From: Apiosordaria backusii
Taxonomy: Eukaryota > Ascomycota > Sordariomycetes > Sordariales > Lasiosphaeriaceae
NCBI GenBank assembly: GCA_030549205.1
Contig: JAUKTV010000004.1
Location: forward strand, 1,240,001-1,304,000
DNA: 64,000 nt
Direction of reading: 5' to 3'
The notes under the pieces are model-generated. The model was not told the origin of the DNA. It was given only the letters and a program-made list of their open reading frames with translations, and ran no database searches. Every line of letters begins with the position of its first letter. The first letter of the stretch is position 1. This document shows positions 50,444-62,700 of this stretch, piece by piece. The position numbers were made by a program, and so were the translations under genes.

Positions 50444-51466
50444 ATGGCGTTCCCATTCTCCATCTTGCCCATATCGGCGGTCTTCGTACTGGTGGTTTCA
50501 TCCCTCTTCCTCAGCCTCGGAAAGTCAGCCCCAGCACATGGCGGCGTATGCTCTTCACACGACCTCCCAAACACATTGGCCGAGTCCTTTCCAAACAGCG
50601 CAACGGGGGTTCTCAATGCCACCCTGGCCATTATTCCCATCTCCCTCGAATCGGCTCGGCGCCTGATCCCACCACAGTACAGGATCCTCGAAGGGGCATA
50701 TCGATCTTTGGTACCAGACTTTCCCGAGGGCATGTACCCTGTCATGCTGCAAGCTGCACACGACCATGATGTCCAGTTCAGGGCGTATGGTATCGCAATA
50801 GAAGACTTCTCGGTATGTGCCTCGGAGAAGGGTCAAGTTTGGTAGGGCTTTGCTAACTGTCCCTAGCGTGTTGGCTTTGAGTTTCCCTTCTTGGACTTTA
50901 TGGGCGATGGACATTCCTCCTTCAGATGGGCACCAGCGCAGCTTATCAGCGCCACCAACGACATTGCTTTGGAAGGATCTCGAGCGTACGGCACTATTGT
51001 CTCTCCAGCCGAGTACGAGCCTCTCTGCGACGCCTACGAGTCACTTCCCAACGGTGCCATGCACTTCAAGGGTTCGAGCGTCAACTCGGCCGAGTTTATT
51101 GAGTTGGAGATGAAGCGCCTTCCCTTGCAGCTGAGCCCGTACCCAATGGAGCTGTTCAAGAATATCACCAACCAGCCCACCTTTGCCAACGGGACATCGT
51201 GCGATAACATGATTAGGCTGTTTAACACGACCATGTCGACAGGGGAATACGCACCAAGGGCTGTGCTGGGCAGCATCAAGGCCAAGACGAACGCATTGTT
51301 CCAAGGGGCGGAGAAGCAGTGGACGGAGATTTATGGAGTCCAGGTCGCCACCCCGTTCATCGAGAATAATTATCTCGACTGCAAGACGATGAGAGGGTAC
51401 GAAGGGACCGGTGGGCCCGGGGACTCATATGTTCAAGGGGGCGGTAACGATAACGACGAGTTATAA
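50444..51466 (+). CDS. acetoacetate decarboxylase-like fold protein, secreted or membrane-anchored
   Basis: Exons 50,444-50,812 and 50,867-51,466 around a 54-bp intron (GTATGT donor, TGCTAAC branch site, CCCTAG acceptor); 322 aa. The N-terminus MAFPFSILPISAVFVLVVSSLFL is a signal peptide or anchor. Then comes IPISLESARRLIPPQYRILEGAYRSL, DHDVQFRAYGIAIEDFSRVGFEFPFLDFMGDGHSSFRWAPAQLI, a pattern shared by fungal proteins related to the acetoacetate decarboxylase beta-barrel. Their chemistry is mostly unknown, and I cannot assign a catalytic lysine. Several N-X-S/T sites (NATL, NITN, NGTS, NTTM) fit a secreted glycoprotein. An in-frame upstream ATG at 50,264 would bury the signal sequence, so I prefer 50,444. 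Confidence 0.75.
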
Positions 51467-51982
51467 GAGAGTTCATTTTTTAACTCACGGGGAAGACTTA
51501 TACTTATTTAATGATACCCGGCGGACTCTGCAACATCGGACTGGACTCGGTGCGGAGCGCCAACAACCTTATTTGTACATATATTGGGTATGGTTAGAGG
51601 ATTGGCATTGGGTAAATATGGATCGTTACTGTTTCTATACAACAGAACGAACAACTAAGACAATTTTAATACGTGAACGATCCCTGTAGTTCTCTTAGCT
51701 GATTATTCCCTGACAGTATCAATCCACCAATCCACCAACATCGCATCTGCTCCTTGCCACACAACCCCCCACATCTTGCTCCTTTTGTGCACCCTTTACC
51801 TTCCTACAACATCACCCTTTTCCAACTTCCTAACTGCCTCATCCAACAACTCCCTCATCCAACAACTCCCTCATCCTCTCCGACCTCGCCGTAAACGAAG
51901 CCCTAAAAGGCAGCACGATCCTGTTTTTCGTCTTCATCAGCAAACTTATCCCCCTTCAAACCGCATAGAAAAGAGGAAAAAC
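51467..51982. other. convergent intergenic region
   Basis: Between the stops of two convergent genes. C/T-rich on the right half; no supported coding frame. Confidence 0.5.
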
Positions 51983-53823
51983 CTACGCCTGCCCCCTAAA
52001 ACTCCACTCCTCCCCCACCTCCCCCCCATCCTCGGGCAGTCCAATTTCGCAACTAGCCAACATCACCGCAAGGACAATTAGCAAGCTGTTCTCCGCGAGG
52101 TGTTTCCCTATGCAGACCCTCCTCCCGAAGCCAAAGTTGCCCTGCGGTAGTGGCTCACCCCTGCCTCCCTGGTCCTTGGGGAGGTAGCGCTCGGGTATGA
52201 ACTCTTCTGGATCGGAGTAGATGTTCGGGTCGTGGTTCATAGCCCAGACGTTTTGGTACACGATTGTTCCCTTTGGGATGTGCATGCCGTTGTAGGTGTC
52301 GTCGGAGGTGCTGGCGTGGGGGATGCCGAGGGGGGAGAGGGGGTTCATACGGTAGGTTTCTTGCAGGATTAGGTTGAGGTAGGGGAGGTTGGGGAGGTCG
52401 GAGAAGTTGGGTAGGCGGGAGGATTGAGTTAGGGTGTCGATTTCGGAGTGGGCTTTGGATTGGACGGGGGGGTTCTTGAGGAGGTAGAGGACTAGGAGCA
52501 TGAGGGTGGCGGCGGTCTAAAATGAGGTTAGACGGGGAAACAAAAGAGGTGGCTGGGGAGGATAAATACGGTGTCATTCCCGGCTATGACGATTGTGGCT
52601 GCTGCGCCTTTTATGTCTTCTATGGTAAAGTCATTGGGAAGGGATTGTTGGGCGTTGGAGGAGTGGATTGACATGCGGTTGTGGACGAAGCTTGAGGTTG
52701 AACTGGATTGGGGAGAGGACATGGCTGCTTCGAAGGGGATGCGCGTGATGTCTTCGATTGCGCGACGCCAGGTTCGGGCGTAGCGGAGGCGTTCCATGAA
52801 GGGGATCCAGGTGGGGAGGTATCTCGCTGGCGTCTTGATGAGCATTTCAAACTTCGTGAGTTAATCAGAGAAAAGGTAACATACTGAGAGGAAACCGGTC
52901 CATAATCGAACTTGCTGGCGCTCCGGACTTGCCGATCGCTTCGGCTGACTCTTCCGCCAGTTTGATCCATTGACTGTTCGGACTGTCGACCTCTAATCCG
53001 TAAGATATTTTCAAAACGATGGCCACTGCGAAGCGCCGTACGGCTGTGACCCAGTTCTCAGGGTCATCGAGCATTCCTTTACAGCAGATTAGAGCCTCTC
53101 GTAGTTGAGAGGCTTGGTATTGCCCTACCCTAGACTTGGTAAAGGGAGGTTGAAGGACTTTGCGGTGGAGGTGATATTTGGGGCCCCAACGCAGCCATGT
53201 GAGGGTCGGGGACCAGCCCATTCTGATGGCATATGATTAGTGATCTCCCAGCATATGAGAATCTTTTAAAAACAAAGCAATGTGCCTGAGGATTATGTTC
53301 TGATGTACCAGAATATGGCTGTTGAAAAAGAGCGCTCAGAGGCACGTAATAAATGGGCGTTCAGGGGCAGACTTACTCCTCGAACATGACAAAGCGTGGA
53401 CGATCCGCATAGTTCGATCCTCTCTTCCCAAGTAACTCTGTTGCCGAATCCAAGCTGTCTAGAACTATCCATTTAGTACCAAAGGTTTGAAAATAGAGCA
53501 CATCGCTGTCTAAAGAAGGTTAGAGCTTCAAACACGGTACTGGCCCTTGATAAAGCGTAGTGGCTAAAACCAAGAAACGTACTATACTGCTGTGCCCATT
53601 CGGCGTATTTCTTGAAAGCGGCATCCTCTGGAACTACCCGGTAGTGCCCAAGGAGGAACTCCCCAGGAGGGCCAGGTGGGAGTGGTGCTCTGGTTCTCGC
53701 TCGCAGAATCTGTAGCGCCTGGTAGGTCAATATGCCAAGAATTAGAACAGCAATGGTGTTCTGTATTGTCAAGTGCTTCACAATCTGGTACGTGAAGTCA
53801 CGCTTGTAAGCTAGGAGCGTCAT
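51983..53823 (-). CDS. cytochrome P450 monooxygenase (microsomal)
   Basis: Minus-strand exons 53,823-53,583, 53,509-53,377, 53,222-52,885, 52,826-52,570, 52,516-51,983; 500 aa. Introns of 73, 154, 58 and 53 bp all join in phase. A membrane anchor near residues 20-40 (TIAVLILGILTYQALQIL) is followed by the proline hinge APLPPGPPGEFLLGH. I-helix TIVIAGNDTTAAT near 315-325, K-helix Glu376-x-x-Arg379 (ETYR), PERY at 431-434, and the heme loop FGFGRRVCIGKHLAENS with Cys458 as the thiolate ligand. The overall pattern recalls fungal P450s similar to O-methylsterigmatocystin oxidoreductase, a label that says little about substrate. The 154-bp intron 2 is long for this window and could hide a small exon. 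Confidence 0.9.
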
Positions 53824-55969
53824 TATTTGCCGGCGATAGTGCGGATTCTTCAGCTCAGTGGGGACCAGAGGAATAGGGTGTTGTAAAGGAGGAGATAGCC
53901 ATCTCTTGGATACTGATAGGCATTTTAGGTCGGAACTCTCCATCATAAATGAAGCGTGCTGTTGAGGATGCAACTGCCCGAACATTGCGGATGTTTGCGG
54001 GATACTTGTCCCTCCTTCAGCGGTGTGCTGCCAAGGGCAGCGCCCTATGGACGTGACCTTTGTGCTCGCCGTTGCGATTACCAACATCATGCTTGAGCGG
54101 AGGAGTAGCCGATGGCGGAAGGTAAGCAGCGGGGCCCATGGTGCTATCGCCAGGTCTAAATCGATACCGACAGCTCTTTCGGGCCGCATGCATTGTGGCT
54201 CTGGCCCAACACTCTCGAGCGCTTTGCGATTCGGTATTCGTCTCTGGTGCGACCAGAGAGCATCTGTCTGTCAACTGTGTAAGTCCACAATACTGCACAA
54301 GATCCTGAGATGACTGGTCGTTGAGCCCACGCTAATGTAGGACAGGACTCCGCTTTCAGGTTTGGTCCATCGATCCATCGATCAAGCAAGGTGTAGCGTG
54401 CAGCTGAGCATGTTGTGACCACCACCATTACGATAAAGCACTCCAATCAGCCCCAGGCCAGAGACGCTGCTTGGCCTTCGATGCTTGAGGAGAGGCTGGG
54501 GACAGCGATGTAGGAGCGCTGACCTCTTACTTACCAACCATGACCTTGTCACCAAGTGCAAGAAGAACTTCGACAGGTAAGAAACGCAGAATCGAAGGAA
54601 AGAGAGGACGGGAAACATGCAGCCAAACACATGGGATGGATTGGGATAACGACTAGATGGCCACAAAGGTTGGCGTCCTTTTGATGACCACGAAGGGTGG
54701 TATTGTGAACGATGATGCGTCCGACTTGCATGTTTCGACTGCAACCTGGCTTGACGAGCGACTGGCGGTATGTTGATCCCCGATATCTCGCAGAAGAGAG
54801 TCAGGGATCGTTCCTCCAGATCCCGAGTCCAAGACTCTGAGATATCCCATCTATATGCAGTAGGATAGGAGCCAACTAGGTAGGTAGCCCATGCTTCAGT
54901 CCCATAGTGAACGGTATGACTGCAATCTCAAGTTTCCTTTTTGTTGCGTGGCTTGTCAAATCGTCCAACGTTGAACCAGTGCTCGCGCGTGGTGGGTGGT
55001 GTAAGCCCGCGGAGGTGCTTCTCCTCTAGCGCTCACCGGCCCCCCGCCGCTAACAAATGCAGGTCATCCTCGCCAAATCACGCTTGCTGATAAAAGGACC
55101 CATTGCCCTGCCCAATGTCGACATCGAAGTTGCTGAATTGATACCTGGGAGGGTTAACCAAGCTCGAGGGAGCTGGAGCCATCATCTATATCCTACGCAT
55201 GGCAGAATGTCCAAAGTTATCTCTGTCTGGCGCGAATCGAAGCACCCAGAATGCATCAGGTGGACGCCATAGCCTTTGATTCCCATCTCTGCCATTTGCT
55301 TGGCCAAAAGCTCTCTGGCTGAGTTTCTCGAACTGCCCTGCCCAAGAACAGCCACCGCTCAACGCCGATCTTGGCCGTGCTGTATATAAACAGTCGTCGC
55401 AAAGTAGGTAGCGACAGGATTGTGCGAAACGTCATCGAGACGGGCGAGAGTTGGTCAAGGTGATCCAGAGAGAAGCAAACACTGGAAGGCTAGTGTTGGT
55501 GATATCGGAGGGAGAGTTGGGGGTGGCGGCGGCGACGAGAGCGTCACAAGACATGTTTCGAAATGTTGTGATGACGAACGAAAGCGGCTCAGGGGCAGCA
55601 TCGTTTGCCGTTCCTGAGCACGGGCCCGGGTTCCGTGGCCAGGGCGCTGGGATCCTGTGACGCTAGCGCACAGGGTCGCTATCAAAAGCCCCTGCCAGAA
55701 TTTGTGGGGGGACCCACTGTCCTGAATTGGCGAATTGGCGTTGCAGCATGGCGCGTCTTGTCCCAATTTCTGGTCATTTTACGCTTCAGGACCATCCAAT
55801 TCAACCCTCGTCACCACGCCATGCCATGATGCTCTTCGTGAGCTCCCTTCGTTGTTGATATTCTCGTCTGCTTTCTGTTGCTTTCCTTTTGAGCGCTTGA
55901 GCTCTATCCGCTCATTATAACCGCCAGTTCCACAACAATATACAGAGAAAACAAACCCACAAAGAAAAG
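53824..55969. other. intergenic, divergent promoters
   Basis: About 2.1 kb between the minus-strand P450 and the plus-strand conserved protein. Open frames on both strands are short, overlapping and without motifs. I see no RNA gene. Confidence 0.45.
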
Positions 55970-56917
55970 ATGCCGACACACGCGCGCCACGGATCACGCT
56001 CGTCTATTGACCGAGTCTTCGAGCTGCTGTCGGATCTCGAAGAAGCCGACCTCTCGCTCCTGCTCGACGATCTGAACCATACCACCGAAAGCAACGTTCC
56101 CGTCTCCCAAGCTATTGCCTTGTTCGAGAAAGGTCCCAGCAAGTCGAACAAGAAATATGAGCGTGCTTCGTCTCCGGTCAGAAACTTGCAGGCCGAGTTG
56201 GAGCGTCGGCACAGCAAGAGGATCTCTATGGTGCCCCAACCAAGGCTGCATTCCACGATCGCATCACAACCACCGACAGAGAAGCCGGAACCGCTGGCCT
56301 TCACTTTCCCGTCTACCTCTCTCGATCTTTCTCTCGATTTTCTTTCAACCACTCCCTCAGTCTCTCCGCCTGCTCTTTCTCCGGCTACCCCGCCGATCAT
56401 CCCTTCGTTCGAGTCCCCTCGCCCTCCCTCTCGACCCGAACTGCCATCGCTGAACACTCTCTCATTACCCGAAAACGAGCCGACCACACGCCCTCTTTCG
56501 GTCCATTCGGCACGCTCGGGAACTGGGTCCACACTGGGGTCTCGACCCCGTTCCTACAAGCGAATCGACCGGCCAACAATCCTGTCTCCAACAGCGACAG
56601 CGGAGCTTCACGCGCTCTTATTAGCCTACCTTGACGGCTCGTCATCCTCAGAAGCCTCAACGGCGACACCCTCCCCCACGACGCCCCTTCCTTCCTTGTC
56701 GAATTCCATCTTTTCCTTCCGCCATCCAGATGACGAGCCGGAACCGGTTACACCAGGCCTAGACCTTCTCGAGCCGTCCCCGACCAGAACACCATACATG
56801 GGCTTTGGTTCGCTGTCCAATGGTGGCATGGGTATGGGTGTGGGTATGGGCATGGGCGGAAGCCTCAAGCCCAAGGCCAGCATGAGCAGCATTTTCGAAA
56901 TTATGGGTTCGCACTAA
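55970..56917 (+). CDS. conserved fungal protein of unknown function, largely disordered
   Basis: Intronless, 315 aa. An N-terminal segment (residues 10-40: RSSIDRVFELLSDLEEADLS) looks helical and conserved-type. The middle is Ser/Pro/Thr-rich and probably disordered, with a short ordered patch RIDRPTILSPTATAELHALL. The end has a Gly/Met run (GMGMGVGMGMGG) and the C-terminal motif SMSSIFEIMGSH. No catalytic motif, signal peptide or membrane segment. Regular codon use and intact length make it a real gene. The 3' UTR probably extends to about 57,300. Function unknown. Confidence 0.8.
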   Translation: MPTHARHGSRSSIDRVFELLSDLEEADLSLLLDDLNHTTESNVPVSQAIALFEKGPSKSNKKYERASSPVRNLQAELERRHSKRISMVPQPRLHSTIASQPPTEKPEPLAFTFPSTSLDLSLDFLSTTPSVSPPALSPATPPIIPSFESPRPPSRPELPSLNTLSLPENEPTTRPLSVHSARSGTGSTLGSRPRSYKRIDRPTILSPTATAELHALLLAYLDGSSSSEASTATPSPTTPLPSLSNSIFSFRHPDDEPEPVTPGLDLLEPSPTRTPYMGFGSLSNGGMGMGVGMGMGGSLKPKASMSSIFEIMGSH

Positions 56918-58476
56918 GGGCGATATCGGGAGCATTTCAAAGCGTTTGCATTTTGCGTTTGCTGGTCTGGTCTGGGCTGGCGGGTCTGTTTGCTTTTTGT
57001 TCGAGGACTTTTCTGTTTACCTTTTTTTAATACTGTACAATTGGGCAACTTACATACAGAATGATATCCGAGGTTGCGAAACCTCTTTCTTACCTGTCGC
57101 TTGGCGCGTATGTCTTGTTGTTTGGTCTGAGGCATCCTGGGGCCAACCTTGTCGCCGTCGGGCCATGCATCCGCAAGGCTGAGATGGGATGTTGCAGAAC
57201 AAGGATGGTCGTTTTCTGTCCTCGAGACAATCATTTCGGTGTAAGCCAGTATCCCCTCGGCCACTCAGCCGTAGTGTTTGCGATTTACGTTCGTCCTCTT
57301 GCTTTAACTTCTGCCGCTTTTCCATATTTCTGTGGTTACACATGACAGGTCTTCCCCACCCTCTTAGTGTTGCACAATGCGCTTAAGGTTCTCGGGAGCA
57401 GGCCTGGAGTTGCACACAATCAGACGGTGACGACCAACCACACGCCACCGCCCGCTCCCTTTGGCGACCAGTACAGCAAAACAACGGCACAACCTGTCCA
57501 AGCTTATCATCTCTCTGGAACACTTCAACGGCCAAGCTACGCAAGTGTAAGCACCACAGTACCATCGGCCGTGTTGGCGCTGCGGGGCCAGAGAGCTCGG
57601 TTCAAAACGTGGGATATCGGCCCATCGACACAGCGATGAAATCCACAGTGGCGGGAGCTTTTTTGGTCACTGCAGTAGTTCAGTTAACCTTCATTCTTGG
57701 GTCAACGTTGATTGGCGCAGGGAGAGGACGTTCATGGCACCTTCACACTATCGATGCTGACAGACCGAGGGCAACCACCTCACCTTGCTGAGGGTGCTAA
57801 ACCACTGATTCGATTTGATCTTGCAGAAGGCCTTACTCATTTCGATTTTCGGATGGCAAGCGGACGAATGTGATTGGTGAGGGAAAGCTGATGTGGCACA
57901 GCCGGCAGTCAACCTTGGTTACGCAAAATACAATCACTACCACCAACATCACCAACTAGAACAGCATCCCGTCCTCGGCCGGCCATGTTGAGCGATTTGA
58001 AGCTAGCCCCTCCGTGCCCCTTCATGCGCAGTGTCGAGTACCACGTAATACTGACGCCCTGATTCATCGTGAGGAGATGCTACCTTGCCCGCCCGCCATC
58101 CACCAAGGCTCGTTATGTCGGCGAAAATCACCTCCCTGTTCGATTACCTGGGACCTGATTGGGTTGTAAGAATGTAACCAACCTCCGAACATAATCGGGA
58201 TTTCTACAAAGACGAACCTGTCCCCAACCATAGGAGGGGAAACTATCCTGCAGGCTTATGGCGGACGATAGAATGGCGATAGAGTCCTGCAGGGTGCCCT
58301 CCGAATTGGAGTGCAAGATAGCCGGGGCCTGATCTTGGCGAAGCTTTTGCTCACATGGCTTCTCTTAACTGGGAGATGGTCCCCTCGTTCAGATCTGTTA
58401 TAACACGACAGACAGCACCAGGCTGCATGTATTCTGACCGCTGTGTTCATCCCTGCTCGACACAGCAACATAGATC
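56918..58476. other. intergenic, no gene seen
   Basis: Ordinary-GC spacer between two plus-strand genes. Small frames in both directions overlap and lack conserved content. Confidence 0.45.
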
Positions 58477-60364
58477 ATGGCGGTAATCTTCATATTGCTA
58501 GGAGGCCTTGTCTCCTATTACATTGTATGGATCATCTATGCTCGATGGTTCCATCCTTACTCTAAGTACCCAGGTCCATTCTTCGCCTCCATCTCAAGAC
58601 TTTGGATCATCAAGGAACTGTGGCAGGGCAAGTCAGAGATCACACAGAGAGAATGGCACGCAAAATATGGTGAGTGCCCTGGCATCTGACAGCCTTCCTG
58701 ACGATAGCACAACACATCGGCTGACAATCCAGGCCCCATTATTCGTATCGCGCCAGACGAGGTTGTCATTTCAGACCCCAGTGTTATCAAGACCATTTAT
58801 GGAGCTGGAACCACTTTCACCAAGGTCTGTTGATCTCTGTAGTCTATTCTAAATTCCTATCTTGTTGGCACGCCAGCTAACAGCAGACATCAGACAGAGT
58901 TCTACAAGGCCTTCTCAGCGCCATGGGGTATGTACATATGTGCCATCACAAACTCACAGACCTCGGCCCATCCTAACAATAAACAGCCAGGTACCCCGAG
59001 CACTTTTGCAATATTGACCCCAAGTCGCACGGCGAGCGCCGCAAACTTGTCAACCACGTCTACACCATGTCAAACTGCGCCCGCTACGAGCCAGATGTCG
59101 AGCAATGTATCGATCTTTTGGCTCAACGCATCAAAGAAGCCAGCGAATCCGGCCAACCAACTGACATGGCACTGTGGTTCCGCTGGTATGCCTTTGACGT
59201 GATCGGTATCCTCTTCTTCAGCCGTCCTTTTGGCTTCTTGGAACTGCAAAAAGACTACAAGGGCTGGACCAGCGCTACCGACGTTCTGATCTTCTTCCTT
59301 GCTGCTTCTGCTTGTGTTCCAATGTGGATGCGGAATTTGATGCTGATGAGCTCCATTGTGGTGCCCGGAGCAATTGCTTCTGTCAAAGCGATGGACACTA
59401 TGACGGAGGCCACTGTTGATGCGGTCAAGGAACGGCAGGAGTCATTGGATAAGAGCGGTGGTGTTATGGAGAAAGACGATATGCTTGCCAGTTTTTTTAG
59501 GGTGATGGAGGAGCAGGGCAACTTGGATTACTTTGGTCCATTGGAGATACGGGGCGAGATTTACACTGCTCTGTGCGTATCCCTTCTCTGTTCCGCGAAG
59601 ATTATGCTCGAAATGCTGACGTTTCTACTACTCCAGAGTGGCAGGATCTGACACCACCGCCACTGCCATCACCTCGATTCTCTACCATCTCATGAAGAAC
59701 CCCAGAACCTACCGCAAACTCCGGGATGAGATTGATGCTGCCGTCGCCGAGGGTCGATTGAGCTGCTCTGGCAGAGCCAAATACGCCAATGCGGTCAAAC
59801 TGTCCTATTTTGATGCCTGCTGCAAAGAGGGAATGAGAATTCACGCCAGTCTCGGGCTGTCACTCCCGCGTTACACTCCAAAGGAAGGGGTCGAGCTGGT
59901 AGGACAATTCTTCCCTGGGGGACTGAGAGTAGGATGCAACGCGCAAGTTGTCCAACGTGACAAGGGGGTATTTGGAGAGGATGCGGATGAATTTGTACCG
60001 GAGAGGTGGCTGGGTCCTAATGCTGCTAGTATGGAGAGGCATATGCTGAATGTGAGTGTTTGCTGAAGACGCTGAGTTGGATGTTTGTTGCTGACAGGAA
60101 CTCAAACAGTTTGGCGGCGGTCCACACATGTGCTTGGGCAAGAATGTTAGTACTGCCCTTTGAATCTCACCCACAGTTTGAATATGTCTGACTGAAACGT
60201 GGAATAAACAGATCTCAATGCTGGAAATATACAAAGCCTTGCCAGAACTGATTCGTGATTACGACTTTGAGTTGGCGGACCCGAGCAAGGAGTGGAGCGT
60301 CCTGAATGTGTGGTTCCATCAGCCGAAGAAGGTCTATACTGTTGTCACCAAAAGGAAGAAATGA
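58477..60364 (+). CDS. cytochrome P450, pisatin-demethylase-like type
   Basis: Exons 58,477-58,669, 58,733-58,824, 58,894-58,927, 58,987-59,572, 59,637-60,051, 60,098-60,145, 60,212-60,364; 506 aa. Six introns of 46-69 bp, including a 34-bp exon 3. N-terminal membrane anchor FILLGGLVSYYIVWIIYA, then RWFHPYSKYPGPFFASISRLW, typical of the pisatin demethylase / benzoate-hydroxylase-like fungal P450 group. I-helix AGSDTTATAI at 304-313, K-helix Glu366-x-x-Arg369 (KEGMRIH), VPERWLGP, and heme loop FGGGPHMCLGKN with Cys452 split off in the 48-bp exon 6. The exon ends were set by phase and by recovering the heme motif. Unrelated in sequence to the other P450 in this window. Substrate unknown; detoxification of plant or fungal aromatics is a group-level guess. 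Confidence 0.9.
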
Positions 60365-61003
60365 ATGTGAACGCCATGCGGATGGTACCGACTGAGAAGT
60401 AAGTTTAATGTCTGGTCATTTGAGTTCGTTGTACTGCGAAAGGCGTTAGGCATTACGGTAGGCAGTGGATACTACTTTCCGACCTGTGGTCAATAACACA
60501 TCTTTGAAATGGAATACCATCTTTGCTTCCCGAAAGATGCAGCAAACTGGTGTAACCTGCAAGCCGGACACCATGGTAATCTTGTAGTAGGACTCGGGAT
60601 ATTTACCCCTGACATGCCAGAATCTTGCATTTCCACGCTTATGGTCTCGCTTCCATCGTTCATCCCGCTTCCCCACAGATTTTCCACGAGACAGAAAAGC
60701 CGACAAAGCAGATCACCCGCACCTCCCAAGCCCTCCACGGTATTCCCGCTGGGTAAATAACCACGCTCTGAACCCACTTACGCAGCCCGCGCGAGGATCC
60801 CTTGCCCCCTCGCGCTACCTTGCCTCGTGGCTAAATCAGACAAGTTCTCCTTAGCACCGATAATTAAACGTCGGGGACTCATCATCCGCCGGCCGGACCA
60901 GTGGACTGTATAAGAGTCTTCAAGATGCCCTTCTCGCAAACACAATGTTTCTGGAGGACTGAGTGTTGTTTCCTCGATCGAATTGTCAGCTCAAGCGGTC
61001 ACA
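60365..61003. other. intergenic, promoter of the SGNH esterase gene
   Basis: No supported coding frame. Contains the presumed terminator of the P450 and the promoter of the esterase. Confidence 0.45.
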
Positions 61004-62374
61004 ATGTTTCCCTCGTGGGCAAAAATTGCCCCCTCTTTGCTGCTCTTATCAGCACGATGGACCACCGCCGTCCCAACAGCCGAGATTGATGAGAGGGAAC
61101 TCATTTCTCGTCAGGAAGATAACCACTGGGTGGCAACATGGACGTCCATGCCGCAGCTGGTCGAACCAAACAACATGCCCCCTTCACAATTTGTACGTCT
61201 TCTTGTCAGAGATATTCCAGGCATCCGAGCATATACTAACATGATTGTTTCAAAGACTAGCGGAGGTGTATTCCGAGACGCCACCATCAGACAAACCCTT
61301 CACCTCTCCCTTGGCGCTGAGAGGCTCCGTATTCAGATCAGCAACACATTCGGAGGCAGTGACCTGCCCATCACCGCTGCTTCCATTGCTCTAGCTGCAG
61401 GAAACAAGGCCGGAGTAGCAGGCATCGACGCCGCCACTCTCAAGCCCCTAACCTTCCGCAATGGCTCCGCCTCCATCGTCATCCCGCGAGGCCAGGTGGC
61501 TTACACCGACCCAATCGACTTCTCCGTCGGTCCCCAGACAAACATCGCAGTGTCTCTCTACTCCCAGCAAGGACAGTCCGGATCGAGCATCACTGGCCAC
61601 CCCGGCAGCCGCACAACCTCGCACATGCAATCCGGCAACCGAGTCACCGCCGCCAGCCTGTCCGGAGGAGCCAACACCAAGCACTGGTACTTCCTCAGCG
61701 CCGTCGAAGCCTGGAAGCCCACGGACCACTCTGCCTTTGTCATCCTCGGCGACAGCATCACCGACGGGCGAGGCAGCACAGACGACGGCAACAACCGCTG
61801 GCCCGACCTCCTCATCGCCCGCATGCAAAAAGAAGGCATCACCCACATCGGCGTCAACAACCAAGCCGCCGGCGGCAATACCGTCCTGTCTGGTGGTCTC
61901 GGCCCAACCCTCCTCACCCGGTACAAGCGTGACGCTCTCCAAGTAGCCGGCGTGAAATACGTCATGATCTTTATCGGGGTCAACGACATCGGCGGAGGGG
62001 GTACTGATTCCGGCTCGCAGAACGGCATCGCCACCAGGCTGCAGTCTGCGTTTCAGCAGATTGCGAGGGAGTGCAAGGCTGCGGGGATCAAGACGATTGG
62101 GGGGACGATCACACAGTTTACGGGGAGCGGGCAGAGTTACTCGAACCCGACGAGGGAGCAGACGAGGGTCAAGGTGAATGAGTGGATTTTGAACAGCGGG
62201 ACGTTTGACGCGACGGTGGACTTTGCAAAGATTATTGGGGATCCGAGTAACAGGGCGCAGCTGGCGAGGCAGTTTGATGGGGGAGATCACTTGCATCCGA
62301 ATGTGGCGGGTTTTCAGGCGATGGCGGATGGATTTCCGTTGAGCTTTTTTGGGGCGTTTCATGGGACGCTGTGA
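61004..62374 (+). CDS. secreted SGNH/GDSL-type esterase
   Basis: Exons 61,004-61,192 and 61,256-62,374; 435 aa. The 63-bp intron (GTACGT donor, ATACTAAC branch site, CAAAG acceptor) is a multiple of three and has no stop, so the unspliced frame also stays open. I remove it because the remaining sequence joins PPSQF to TSGGVFRDATIRQT as in the family. Signal-peptide-like start MFPSWAKIAPSLLLLSARWTTAV. Block I FVILGDSITDGRG with nucleophile Ser230, a GGN block (NNQAAGGNT), block III IGVNDIGGGG with Asn306, and block V GGDHLHPNVAG with Asp407 and His410. Likely an extracellular carbohydrate or lipid esterase. A TTG upstream in frame would add seven residues but is not a normal start. Confidence 0.9.
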   Translation: MFPSWAKIAPSLLLLSARWTTAVPTAEIDERELISRQEDNHWVATWTSMPQLVEPNNMPPSQFVRLLVRDIPGIRAYTNMIVSKTSGGVFRDATIRQTLHLSLGAERLRIQISNTFGGSDLPITAASIALAAGNKAGVAGIDAATLKPLTFRNGSASIVIPRGQVAYTDPIDFSVGPQTNIAVSLYSQQGQSGSSITGHPGSRTTSHMQSGNRVTAASLSGGANTKHWYFLSAVEAWKPTDHSAFVILGDSITDGRGSTDDGNNRWPDLLIARMQKEGITHIGVNNQAAGGNTVLSGGLGPTLLTRYKRDALQVAGVKYVMIFIGVNDIGGGGTDSGSQNGIATRLQSAFQQIARECKAAGIKTIGGTITQFTGSGQSYSNPTREQTRVKVNEWILNSGTFDATVDFAKIIGDPSNRAQLARQFDGGDHLHPNVAGFQAMADGFPLSFFGAFHGTL

Positions 62375-62700
62375 GAGTCTGGGGATCATGAAGCCGTAGT
62401 TTAACGGAGCGTGGGATGAGGTGTATGTACATAAAGATGTTGAGGTACAAAATGAAATCGTGGAAATGCAGTATTATTTCTTTGACCAAGCTTTCTGTTT
62501 TGTAGCCCAGCAAACGGGCATGGGAATAAAGTCCACAAAACGAGACGAACAGGGAGCTAACAAAAGGGTTCAGGGGCTGTTGCCCGTGCAGCACACCGTA
62601 GGTAAGCACCATCAATTCTATTCTCTCAAATAAGAGGTAGGTATTCATTACGGTATCAAAACTTAAAATTCGCAAAAGCAAGACAACGAGGATGTGAGTT
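62375..62700. other. convergent intergenic region
   Basis: Short AT-richer spacer between the stops of two convergent genes; presumably both 3' UTRs. No coding frame supported. Confidence 0.5.

Noticed and set aside
51983..60364. Secondary-metabolite gene cluster around the two P450 genes
   Set aside because: No PKS, NRPS, terpene cyclase, transporter or cluster regulator is visible between or beside them.
61448..62389. 313-aa minus-strand frame opposite the esterase
   Set aside because: Antisense shadow produced by GC-rich codon use.
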